Source: CAXQZM01 sp964228455 (GTDB lineage: Bacteria; Pseudomonadota; Alphaproteobacteria; UBA7985). Taken from it: 22,926 bases of DNA. Below, piece after piece: positions 15,019-22,086 of this stretch. How positions within the stretch are numbered: position 1 is the first letter of the stretch; every line of letters starts with the position of its first letter. The notes below the pieces were generated by a model, which saw nothing but the letters and a program-made list of their open reading frames with translations, had not been told where the DNA came from and did not search any database. The stretch is taken from contig CAXQZM010000095.1 in assembly GCA_964228455.1 (NCBI GenBank), positions 1 to 22,926 on the forward strand. The letters are read 5' to 3'. Position numbers and translations under genes: made by a program.

Positions 15019-15705
15019 TTAAAGTCCTGCTCCTTCAACCATACGGTACCCAATTCCACGCACGGTTTGTATTTCAAGTTGCACACACCCTTGCTTCAAC
15101 TTTGATCGAAGCCTCGAGACATAGACCTCGACGGCTGCGGGTTGAACTGCCGACTCCAAGTTGAAGAGTGCTTGTATCAATCTTTCTTTGGTGACCGTCT
15201 CGCCAACAAACATTGCAAGCTGAGCAAGAACACTCCGCTCTCTTGGGGACAAAGCAAAGCTTTCTCCTGTTTCTTTGTGATAAGCCTCAGGTGGGTTAAT
15301 ATGTATACGCAGCTTTCCTAGATTTATCGAACGCGCGCTTTTCTGTTTCGGTCGCCTGAGTAGAGCTTCGACGCGAGCAGTAAATTCTTCTGGATCAAAA
15401 GGTTTGACTAAATAGTCATCCGCACCGGCACGAAGCAAGCCTACACGGTCTTCCAAATCCGTGCGTGCTGAGACAACAAAAACAGCAAGTGATAAATCTG
15501 ATTTCTTGATTTTCTCCAATATGCTATGTCCAGGTCGGTCTGGTAAATTCAGATCCAGTACTACCAAGTCGTAAGGCTCGGACTTTAGAAGGTGCCAAGC
15601 GTCATCTGCGGTTTCAGCGCAATCGCAAACGTGACCCTGTGACGTTAAGAGCTTTGCCATAGCGTCACGGACTGACGCTGAGTCTTCCACCAGTAATATT
15701 CTCAA
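15019..15705 (-). CDS. tctD: Response regulator, OmpR/PhoB family, TctD-like
   Basis: 228 residues when started at the TTG at 15705, which gives the canonical MRILLVEDS opening and has an AGGGGG Shine-Dalgarno 9 bases upstream (15715-15720). A longer frame from an ATG at 15756 adds 17 atypical residues and would run through the putative regulator boxes, so it is rejected. The receiver domain has acidic D8, phosphoacceptor D51 (VVLDLNLPD), S79 and K101 (YLVKPF). The C-terminal winged helix carries SPRERSVLAQL and VEVYVSRLRSKLKQG before the terminal RGIGYRMV. It would bind DNA as a phosphorylated dimer and control the divergent transporter operon. It is transcribed with the kinase gene. Confidence 0.9.
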   Translation of the reverse strand: MRILLVEDSASVRDAMAKLLTSQGHVCDCAETADDAWHLLKSEPYDLVVLDLNLPDRPGHSILEKIKKSDLSLAVFVVSARTDLEDRVGLLRAGADDYLVKPFDPEEFTARVEALLRRPKQKSARSINLGKLRIHINPPEAYHKETGESFALSPRERSVLAQLAMFVGETVTKERLIQALFNLESAVQPAAVEVYVSRLRSKLKQGCVQLEIQTVRGIGYRMVEGAGL

Positions 15706-15719
15706 GAAAAGACACCCCC

Positions 15720-15741
15720 TTGAAAGGTTTTTGAAAGGTAA
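15720..15741 (+). promoter_or_regulatory. Tandem 11-base direct repeats, putative TctD binding site
   Basis: TTGAAAGGTTT (15720-15730) is followed directly by TTGAAAGGTAA (15731-15741): two copies of TTGAAAGGT exactly 11 bases apart, one DNA turn. This is the usual arrangement for OmpR/PhoB-family regulators. It lies in the 116-base divergent region between the regulator gene and tctC. A CATAAA at 15746-15751 could serve as a -10 element for tctC with the boxes replacing the -35, which is a tentative reading. For the leftward genes the boxes sit just upstream of the Shine-Dalgarno, so autoregulation is possible. Confidence 0.5.
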
Positions 15742-15821
15742 CTGCCATAAATGCAAGTGAGGTATTGACGCTATTGGAATACATTTCCTTTGGCTTGCCT
15801 ATTTTTTTTGAGGAGGAAAAC

Positions 15822-16859
15822 ATGAGAAAAATTCTATTTGGTGCTGCAGCGGTGCTTTCATTTGGAGCAGGTGCGAATGCAGAAATTTGTGGCGGTGACG
15901 ATGTTACTTGGATCATTCCTTTCGGTGAGGGCGGTGGTTCCGATAAATGGTCTCGCTTTTGGGCCCCGCTAGTATCTGAGCAACTTGGCAATACTGTTGT
16001 TGTTGAAAACATGTCAGGTGCGGGTTCTACTAAGGGTGCTAACTTCTTTCAAAATGAAGTGACCTGGGATGATTGTACTATTTTCGGATCTTCAGGCTCA
16101 ACACAGTTCCCTTATTTGCTTGGCGATGATCGCGTTGAGTATGAGTATCGTGACTGGCAGGTTGTTCTTGCGACTCCAACAGGCGGTGTAGCTTATACAA
16201 CGCCAGAACTTGCAGGTCAGCTCGGAAGCGTCTCTCTATCTTATGGATCACAAGGAGCTACATCCTTGGACCTCGTTCCGTTGCTTGCATTCGAGCTTCT
16301 CGGGTATGATGTTGAGCCGATCTTTGGTTTAAAGGGTCGGTCTGCTGGCCGCGCTGCTTTCTTGGCCGGTGAGACTACAATCGACTATCAAACGTCTTCA
16401 TCTTACCTATCTAATATCGCACCAGTAGTAGCAGCGGGTGAAGCGGTTGCTCTATTCTCTTGGGGCGCAGTTGATGCAAATGGTGAGATAGGGCGAGATC
16501 CTACTTTCCCTGACTTACCTCATTTCTCTGAGGTTTTGGCTGAAACGAACCCCGATGCGCTAGGATCGCCGGCTTACGCAGCTTGGAAAGCCTTCTTCAC
16601 AGCTGGTTTTGCAGCTCAGAAAATGGTATTTTTGCCAGCCGATGCTCCAGCGTCTGATGTTGCTGCGGTTGCAGGTGCATTCGCTGCAGCCACTCAAGTT
16701 GACGGATTTGCGGAAGCATCTGCAGCGCGGTTAGGCGTTTATCCTCAAGGTTTAGGCGATGGTGCAGAGGTCTTGCTGAACAAAGCGCTCAGTGTTGACG
16801 CTGCGTCACTCGATTGGGTCAAAGATTGGTTATCCGAATCTTTCGGCGTTGAGCTGTAA
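15822..16859 (+). CDS. tctC: Tripartite tricarboxylate transporter substrate-binding protein, TctC/Bug-like
   Basis: 345 residues from the ATG at 15822, chosen for the AGGAGG 5 bases before it and the signal peptide it starts (MRKILFGAAAVLSFGAG, cleavage after ANA at residue 20). A frame opening at 15765 is discarded. The mature protein has VTWIIPFGEGGGSDKWSR, equivalent to the PFxxGGxxD ligand loop of the Bug family. VVVENMSGAGSTKGANFF is the second ligand-binding signature. In the periplasm it would bind a carboxylate for the TctAB permease. It is the first gene after the divergent regulatory region and is followed by a terminator that should favour its own mRNA. Confidence 0.9.
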   Translation: MRKILFGAAAVLSFGAGANAEICGGDDVTWIIPFGEGGGSDKWSRFWAPLVSEQLGNTVVVENMSGAGSTKGANFFQNEVTWDDCTIFGSSGSTQFPYLLGDDRVEYEYRDWQVVLATPTGGVAYTTPELAGQLGSVSLSYGSQGATSLDLVPLLAFELLGYDVEPIFGLKGRSAGRAAFLAGETTIDYQTSSSYLSNIAPVVAAGEAVALFSWGAVDANGEIGRDPTFPDLPHFSEVLAETNPDALGSPAYAAWKAFFTAGFAAQKMVFLPADAPASDVAAVAGAFAAATQVDGFAEASAARLGVYPQGLGDGAEVLLNKALSVDAASLDWVKDWLSESFGVEL

Positions 16860-16880
16860 GATACAACAAATTAAAAGAGA

Positions 16881-16906
16881 AAGAGGGAGCCAGGCTCCCT
16901 CTTTTT
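16881..16906 (+). terminator. Intrinsic terminator between tctC and the permease gene
   Basis: GAGGGAG (16883-16889) pairs with CTCCCTC (16895-16901) around the loop CCAGG. Flanking A residues can pair with the first T residues, and a run of five T follows (16902-16906). It starts about 20 bases after the tctC stop and lies 16 bases before the permease ATG at 16923. As with oppA/oppB, partial read-through would give more binding protein than permease. Confidence 0.85.
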
Positions 16907-16922
16907 GTTTGATAGGGTAAAC

Positions 16923-19202
16923 ATGGAAATTCTTGGGAGCTTACTTGATGCATTCAGCCTAATTATTCGGTTGGATGTGTTGCTGTTTGTCTTCTTGGGT
17001 GTTGTTATGGGGATAGCACTTGGCATTCTACCTGGGCTTGGCGGTATTGCGGGGATGTCAATTTTGATTGTTGTGCTCTCTCAATTTCAGGCCGATCCGT
17101 TGCCTGGTATTGCTATGGCTATTGGGATGATTGCGGTCATTCCAACTTCTGATACATTTGCTTCGGTACTTTTGGGGATCCCGGGCTCTAGTTCGAGTCA
17201 AGCCACAGTTCTAGACGGTTTTCCACTCGCGAAACAAGGCAAAGCAGCACAGGCTTTATCATCGGCTTTTACCTCTTCATTATTTGGGGGTATTCTTGGC
17301 GTTATTGTACTAACATTGCTCATAACAGTTGCTGCTGGGATTATTGTTTATATTCGAACGCCCGCGCAATTTATGCTCGCTCTATTCGGAATTTCAATGG
17401 TGGGTATTCTTTCGGGTCGCTCTTTGATTAAAGGTCTTCTTGCTGCAGGCCTTGGTTTATTCGTAGGAATGCTTGGTGAGGGGTCCCTTGACGGATTTGT
17501 CAGATTTGTAGGTCGAGGCTCGGAGGGACTTGAAGCCGTCTCTGACTGGTTTGGACAAGTGTTGCCACACAAGTTTGGCGCGAACGCGCCAAGAGGGTTT
17601 ATTGAAGAATGGCAACGGTATTTGCGTTCGGGTCTGGGTGTCGCAATGATTGGCCTATCAATGTTTGCTATTCCAGAGATAACAGAATTACTTAGACAAA
17701 ATCGTTCGATAGCCGGCGATGCTAAATTAGGGTTTGGTTGGCGTCAGGGCTTTTTGGATTGGTGGGACAATAAAGTTCTATCCCTTTGGAATGCGTTCAT
17801 TGGCGTCATTGTTGGCATAGTCCCAGGACTTGGCGGTTCTGTCGTCGATTGGATTGCCTATGGTCAAACCAAGGCTATCGTGGCCGCTCGGGGTGGTGAC
17901 ACGAGTAGTTTTGGCCAAGGCGACATTCGGGGTGTGATTGGTCCTGAAAGTGCAAATAATGCTAAAGAGGGTGGTGGTTTGGTGCCTACGCTATTGCTTG
18001 GTTTACCTGGATCTGGGTCGATGGCGGTGTTTCTTGGAATTTTGGGGCTATTCTCGCTTGATGCCGGCCCGGCAATGTTTGATACTACTACACCGCTGAA
18101 TAACTTTTCACCGAGTGGAAGCACTATCGTTGTCACCGGTTTGGTAGTAACGTTTTTCATCGCATGGACGCTGATGATAGCTAATGTCTTAGGAACTGGG
18201 CTTTGTTTTGGACTGTCTGCACCTATCGCTAGGCTTACCAAAATACCGTTTCCAGCTCTCGCACCCTTCCTTTTGATTGTCATCTTTCTTGCAGTATACA
18301 AAATTAGCCGAGAGTCCTTTTACGCGTTTTTTACTCTGCTGGCCCTTGGAGGCCTGGGCGTTCTTCTTAAGCGATTTCAATGGTCCAGGCCTGCGTTCTT
18401 AATAGGCTTTGTTTTGTCAGGCCCACTAGAAACGAAATTTAATTGGGCTGCTCAGCGGATCGCGCGCGGCAACATGGAGCAACTAGCTTGGGTTTTAGTG
18501 ATGGGGATCGCTACATTAACTTTATTAGTTGTTGCCGCGGGTGTAGTATCTGCCCTTCGGGAATCACGGCAGGAAGGCCAGGCTGTGGAGACTTTGCTTT
18601 GGCGCCAAAAGCTTCCACCTCTATTATTTCTAGGGCTGGTCAGTGTTGTTTTCGGATACATGGTTTTTGCTCCCATGACTTGGGGTAAACAGCTGTATTT
18701 CTTTGGTTCTAACATAAACGATGGGCAAATGCCGCATTTCCTGGGGCTAGTATTTTTCCCGCTTTCGTTGGTCGCATGTGCTCGTGCGTTTTTCTGGCGA
18801 GGGGAAGTGGAGCTGCTTTTCGATGAAGAAAGGAGTTTTCTAAATCAAGGCTCCATGCAGCGCGGGTTGGCCACCTCTTTCACCTGGATTATCGCGTACG
18901 TTTTTCTGACTGCTCTATTTGGAAACCTTTTAGCAACCGTATTATTTGCGGCTGCTCTATTATTTAAGCTTAGTCCTTTGAGTTGGACCTGGAATGCATT
19001 TCTTTTATTTTTTTCCGTTCTTCTGTTCATTGCCCTTGCTGACTTAACTAACACACGACTAATGTTAGGCGCAGCTAGACATTTGTTTAATGGTGATATT
19101 CTTTGGTTTGATAGTGGAATTCTTGAAGCATTGGGTGATTACCTATTGAAGCCACAACTCTTCGAACCGATTGGCTCTATATTCAATGGCCAATCAAAAT
19201 AA
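16923..19202 (+). CDS. Tripartite tricarboxylate transporter permease, TctA fused to a TctB-like domain
   Basis: 759 residues from the ATG at 16923, which has ATAGGG 5 bases upstream; an in-frame TTG at 16905 inside the terminator is rejected. Residues 1 to about 510 are a TctA permease. It has the repeated Gly-Pro loops LGILPGLGGIAG and LLGIPGSSSSQATVLDGFPLAKQGKAAQAL, and later VGIVPGLGGSVVDWIAYGQ and LLGLPGSGSMAVFLGIL. Multiple hydrophobic helices continue through the C-terminal 240 residues. That part, after a polar linker near SALRESRQEGQAVE, resembles the small four-helix TctB subunit, including a GLVFFPLSLV segment. No separate tctB is present, which supports a fusion. It would use ion-coupled transport of the carboxylate delivered by TctC. 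It lies 11 bases before the isomerase gene. Confidence 0.88.
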   Translation: MEILGSLLDAFSLIIRLDVLLFVFLGVVMGIALGILPGLGGIAGMSILIVVLSQFQADPLPGIAMAIGMIAVIPTSDTFASVLLGIPGSSSSQATVLDGFPLAKQGKAAQALSSAFTSSLFGGILGVIVLTLLITVAAGIIVYIRTPAQFMLALFGISMVGILSGRSLIKGLLAAGLGLFVGMLGEGSLDGFVRFVGRGSEGLEAVSDWFGQVLPHKFGANAPRGFIEEWQRYLRSGLGVAMIGLSMFAIPEITELLRQNRSIAGDAKLGFGWRQGFLDWWDNKVLSLWNAFIGVIVGIVPGLGGSVVDWIAYGQTKAIVAARGGDTSSFGQGDIRGVIGPESANNAKEGGGLVPTLLLGLPGSGSMAVFLGILGLFSLDAGPAMFDTTTPLNNFSPSGSTIVVTGLVVTFFIAWTLMIANVLGTGLCFGLSAPIARLTKIPFPALAPFLLIVIFLAVYKISRESFYAFFTLLALGGLGVLLKRFQWSRPAFLIGFVLSGPLETKFNWAAQRIARGNMEQLAWVLVMGIATLTLLVVAAGVVSALRESRQEGQAVETLLWRQKLPPLLFLGLVSVVFGYMVFAPMTWGKQLYFFGSNINDGQMPHFLGLVFFPLSLVACARAFFWRGEVELLFDEERSFLNQGSMQRGLATSFTWIIAYVFLTALFGNLLATVLFAAALLFKLSPLSWTWNAFLLFFSVLLFIALADLTNTRLMLGAARHLFNGDILWFDSGILEALGDYLLKPQLFEPIGSIFNGQSK

Positions 19203-19213
19203 AGGAAACCTAT

Positions 19214-20308
19214 ATGTCTGATCTTCGGGCTATCCCTGCCCTTTTTATGCGAGGAGGCACTAGTTCTGGACCTTATTGGAACGCAGATGATTTGCCTGGT
19301 GATCCGGCCAAGCGTGATGCTATATTGCTGGCTGCCCTTGGTACAACTGATGGAATGAGTAAAGAAACTGACGCGTCTCAGTTAAATGGCGTTGGTGGCG
19401 CAACTCCCGTGACCTCAAAAACTGCTATTTTGTCAAAATCTGAAGTTGAGGGTATTGATATCGATTATTTATTTGCTCAAGTTTCATTGGATCGACCTTT
19501 CGTTGATACGGCGCCTTCTTGTGGGAATATCCTGAGCGCAGTTGCCCACGCAGCATTGGAGATGGGTTTGGTAGATGCTCAGGACGGGGAGACGCGACTT
19601 ACCATAAGAAATACCAATACAGGTTCTTTAATGGAAGCAGTGCTAGATACACCTGGCGGCAATTGGTCTTATTTGGGTGATGTCCGGATTGATGGTGTGG
19701 CTGGGACGGGAGCTCCTGTCCTCATGAATTTCCTAGATGTGGTGGGATCGAAAACAGGAAAACAATTTCCAACGGGGAACAAACAAGAAGATATAAATGG
19801 TCTGACCGTGACTCTTATGGATGTTGCTGTGCCTATGATTTGGTTCAAGGCAGAGGAACTGGGTCTCAAAGGCGATGAAAGCAAAGATACTTTAGATGAT
19901 CCATTGCTATTAAGGCGCATGGAAGCTGCTCGAATAATTGCATCTGAGCGAATGGGTTTGGGTGATGCACGGGGACGTGTAGTTCCGAAAATGGGCATTG
20001 CATCAAAACCAAGAAATAGAGGACAAATCACAAGCAGATATTATGTCCCGGAGGAGTGTCATCCGACACATGCGGTTACAGGTTCAATCAATGTAGCGGT
20101 TGCAGCTACTACGCCTGGGACTATCGTTGCGGAAGCTGGAAGTGCGAATTACTTATCTAGTCAAATCTTCACTCTCGAGCACCCAAAAGGTGAAATCGAA
20201 GTCAATCTTACTTATAAAGATGGTGAATTCTGCTCTGCTGGAATTATTCGTACAGCTCGCAAAATCATGTCTGGTTACATTCACGTACCAGAGGCGATTT
20301 TTCTTTAA
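19214..20308 (+). CDS. PrpF/4-oxalomesaconate tautomerase-like isomerase
   Basis: 364 residues of the PrpF family (diaminopimelate-epimerase-like double fold). The N-terminal signature is PALFMRGGTSSGPYW. Lys69 in VTSKTAIL and Cys103 in PSCGNILSAV are spaced as the Lys and Cys proposed for PrpF catalysis; this spacing is from memory. A C-terminal HPTHAVTGSINVA matches the family. PrpF enzymes move or isomerise the double bond of aconitate-type acids (2-methylaconitate), and GalD tautomerises 4-oxalomesaconate. The ATG has AAAGGAA upstream. The gene sits between a tricarboxylate permease and a tricarballylate-dehydrogenase-like gene, so an aconitate-isomerase role is the best guess. A gallate-type role is less likely because no ring-cleavage genes are present. 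Confidence 0.85.
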   Translation: MSDLRAIPALFMRGGTSSGPYWNADDLPGDPAKRDAILLAALGTTDGMSKETDASQLNGVGGATPVTSKTAILSKSEVEGIDIDYLFAQVSLDRPFVDTAPSCGNILSAVAHAALEMGLVDAQDGETRLTIRNTNTGSLMEAVLDTPGGNWSYLGDVRIDGVAGTGAPVLMNFLDVVGSKTGKQFPTGNKQEDINGLTVTLMDVAVPMIWFKAEELGLKGDESKDTLDDPLLLRRMEAARIIASERMGLGDARGRVVPKMGIASKPRNRGQITSRYYVPEECHPTHAVTGSINVAVAATTPGTIVAEAGSANYLSSQIFTLEHPKGEIEVNLTYKDGEFCSAGIIRTARKIMSGYIHVPEAIFL

Positions 20309-20391
20309 CCAGATACTGCCAGTAGAATGTTTGCTAAAGCTCTAGGGACTAATCAGACGCATGAAAAAACCAGGGGGGCTTAAGTTCAACG

Positions 20392-21861
20392 ATGAAAAAA
20401 AATATAATCATCGTTGGCTCGGGTAACGCTGCAATGTCTGCAGGTATCGCTGCCCTAGAAACAGGCGCGCATGTAATGATGCTTGAAAAAGCCGATATGG
20501 AATTGGCGGGTGGAAATACTAAATACACGGCAGGAGCAATGCGCTTTTGCTACGATAACTCCGATGCGCTACTTCCTTTGCTAAGTAGCCCAAGCGATAA
20601 GCGAGTTTTGCGGACTGACTTTGGTTCCTATACACCTGAGAAGTTTGCCGAGGACCTTTTGGGTTTCAATGATGGAAAACCGCTTTCGCTCGAGCAACAA
20701 CGTTTGATCAGTGAGTCATATGACGCTGTCACATGGCTTGCTAAATATGGTGTCAAATACGAACCCATTTATTCTCGTCAAAGCTTTGAAAAAGACGGTC
20801 GTATTATTTTCTGGGGCGGTCTGACACTTGCAGCTAAAAATGAAGGCACAGGGCTCTATGAAATGGAAAAACGCGCATTTGAAAAACTTGGGGGTACAAT
20901 TCGATATGATGCCGGGGTGACCGGTTTAACAACTTCAGGGAGAAGAGTTACCGGCGTTCTAGTTGAGGATGAGAAAATTCGAGCAGATGCCGTTATTTTA
21001 GCATGTGGTGGATTTGAAGCGAATGATGAATTCAGATCTTCAGAGCTAGGGAGTGAGTGGGTCGCTGCGAGGGTCCGAGGCACTCCACATAATACTGGTG
21101 ATGGACTAAAGATGGCGCTTGCATTGGGAGCGCAACGCTATGGGCGCTATGATCTTTGTCATGCCACTCCAATGGATCTCCACATGAAAGAGTTTGGAAA
21201 CCTTGAGCTTCCTCACAAACAGCGGAAAAACTATCGGAAAATATGCTACTTTTTAGGGATAATGCTTAATGCTTATGGCGTACGATTTGTCGATGAAGGA
21301 ATAAACTTCCGAAACTACACATACGCGCAGTTTGGACGCGCTGTCCTTGAACAGCCCAATCAACTAGCGTGGCAGATTTTTGATTCAAAAGTCTTTAATC
21401 TTCTTTATGAAGAATATCGCTTTGAAGATGCAAGTTTTATTGAAGCTGATAGTTTAGAAGAGCTCGCCTCAAAGCTCTACGGTGTGGATGCCACTCAAGC
21501 TTTAGCAACCCTTTTTGAATACAATAACGCAGTTGATCCAGATAGGGATTTTGATCCAACAGTTCTCGATGGGAAGGCAACAGTTGGCCTCAAATTAAAC
21601 AAGACTAATTGGGCGCAGAAGTTAGATGAGCCGCCCTATCGAGCCTTTCCTGTTACTGGCGGAATAACATTCACCTATGGTGGATTAAAGGTCGATGAGC
21701 GCGGCTCTGTGCTCTCGGAAAGCAACTCTCCAATAGAGGGACTTTTCGCCTGTGGAGAGATAGTTGGCGGTATATTTTTTGGTGGATATCCAGGTGGCTC
21801 AGGCTTAACATCGGGAACTGTTTTCGGTCGGCGCGCTGGTATAGGTGCGAGCCTCAATTAA
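20392..21861 (+). CDS. FAD-dependent dehydrogenase, tricarballylate dehydrogenase (TcuA)-like
   Basis: 489 residues of the FAD_binding_2 (succinate dehydrogenase/fumarate reductase flavoprotein) family. The N-terminal nucleotide loop IIIVGSGNAAMSAGIAALE is followed by LEKADMELAGGNTKYTAGAMRF, which is close to TcuA in my recollection. The C-terminus has FTYGGLKVDERG and LFACGEIVGGIFFGGYPGGSG, the usual FAD-contact and active-site region. TcuA oxidises tricarballylate to cis-aconitate in the cytoplasm and passes electrons to the membrane protein TcuB. No tcuB is in the window, so the electron acceptor is unknown. A related substrate is possible. The ATG at 20392 has GGGGGG about 13 bases upstream, which is distant. 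It ends the tricarboxylate operon, unless the small ORF 3 bases downstream is real. Confidence 0.83.
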   Translation: MKKNIIIVGSGNAAMSAGIAALETGAHVMMLEKADMELAGGNTKYTAGAMRFCYDNSDALLPLLSSPSDKRVLRTDFGSYTPEKFAEDLLGFNDGKPLSLEQQRLISESYDAVTWLAKYGVKYEPIYSRQSFEKDGRIIFWGGLTLAAKNEGTGLYEMEKRAFEKLGGTIRYDAGVTGLTTSGRRVTGVLVEDEKIRADAVILACGGFEANDEFRSSELGSEWVAARVRGTPHNTGDGLKMALALGAQRYGRYDLCHATPMDLHMKEFGNLELPHKQRKNYRKICYFLGIMLNAYGVRFVDEGINFRNYTYAQFGRAVLEQPNQLAWQIFDSKVFNLLYEEYRFEDASFIEADSLEELASKLYGVDATQALATLFEYNNAVDPDRDFDPTVLDGKATVGLKLNKTNWAQKLDEPPYRAFPVTGGITFTYGGLKVDERGSVLSESNSPIEGLFACGEIVGGIFFGGYPGGSGLTSGTVFGRRAGIGASLN

Positions 21862-21864
21862 AAT

Positions 21865-22041
21865 ATGACGTTCGTTAACAGCTCAATTCCCACCATTGAG
21901 TTTAATTTTGGTTATTTTGCTGACCCAGGATCCGCCGAACTAGCCTTGGAAAGCTATACTGGGCATGGACTTAGGAGTTTTATAGGTTGTTTGTATACCA
22001 TTTTGTATACCACTTTTCTTGCGTTAGGACTTAACTGTTAA
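21865..22041 (+). CDS. Unrecognised small ORF, 58 codons, with a hydrophobic C-terminus
   Basis: Starts at an ATG 3 bases after the TcuA-like stop. It reads MTFVNSSIPTIEF, continues through ADPGSAELALESYTGHG, and ends in a hydrophobic stretch of about 20 residues (SFIGCLYTILYTTFLALGL) before a final NC. Such a layout fits a small single-pass membrane protein. The C-terminal two thirds are the 99-base repeat read in the only one of six frames without stops. There is no clear Shine-Dalgarno; translational coupling would be needed. A weak hairpin overlaps its 5' end. I do not recognise the protein, and the frame may be fortuitous. Confidence 0.33.
   Translation: MTFVNSSIPTIEFNFGYFADPGSAELALESYTGHGLRSFIGCLYTILYTTFLALGLNC
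21880..21909 (+). terminator. Weak candidate terminator after the TcuA-like gene
   Basis: CTCAAT (21882-21887) pairs with ATTGAG (21895-21900) around a 7-base loop. Two outer pairs are possible, and a T-rich but interrupted tail (TTTAATTTT) follows. The stem is short and AT-rich, so termination would be inefficient. It lies inside the 58-codon ORF; if that ORF is real, this hairpin may be only partly active or incidental. Confidence 0.4.
21922..22020 (+). repeat. 99-base direct repeat, copy 2
   Basis: Same orientation as copy 1 and offset by exactly 8462 bases. The five differences are at 21954, 21984, 21985, 21990 and 21999. Here both palindromic units are identical (TTGTATACCA twice, 12 bases apart, 21991-22012). 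It lies in the convergent gap between the TcuA-like gene and the aldolase gene, so it is upstream of neither neighbour. Confidence 0.95.
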
Positions 22042-22086
22042 GAAGAAAAAACTGTGATTTTCTTGTTTTATATTATTTCATTGAAT

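Noticed and set aside
15706..15756. Seventeen-residue N-terminal extension of the response regulator from an ATG at 15756
   Set aside because: The TTG at 15705 gives the canonical receiver start and has an AGGGGG ribosome-binding site. The extension runs through the tandem regulator boxes.
15765..15792. TTGACG at 15765-15770 as the tctC -35 element
   Set aside because: No -10-like hexamer occurs 15-19 bases downstream, so a standard sigma-70 promoter is not supported here.
17864..18301. A 145-codon minus-strand frame inside the TctAB gene, and similar antisense frames elsewhere (1725-2165, 1137-1538, 19669-20031)
   Set aside because: Pro/Ser/Arg-rich shadow translations of strongly supported genes, with no domain, start signal or operon context.
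20361..20426. A 21-codon frame starting ATGAAAAAACC just before the TcuA-like gene
   Set aside because: Overlaps the start of the larger gene out of frame, lacks a ribosome-binding site and has no recognisable leader-peptide feature.
22030..22042. Palindrome CTTAACTGTTAAG after repeat copy 2 as a terminator of the aldolase operon
   Set aside because: Loop of one base, AT-rich stem, and no T-run downstream on the minus strand.
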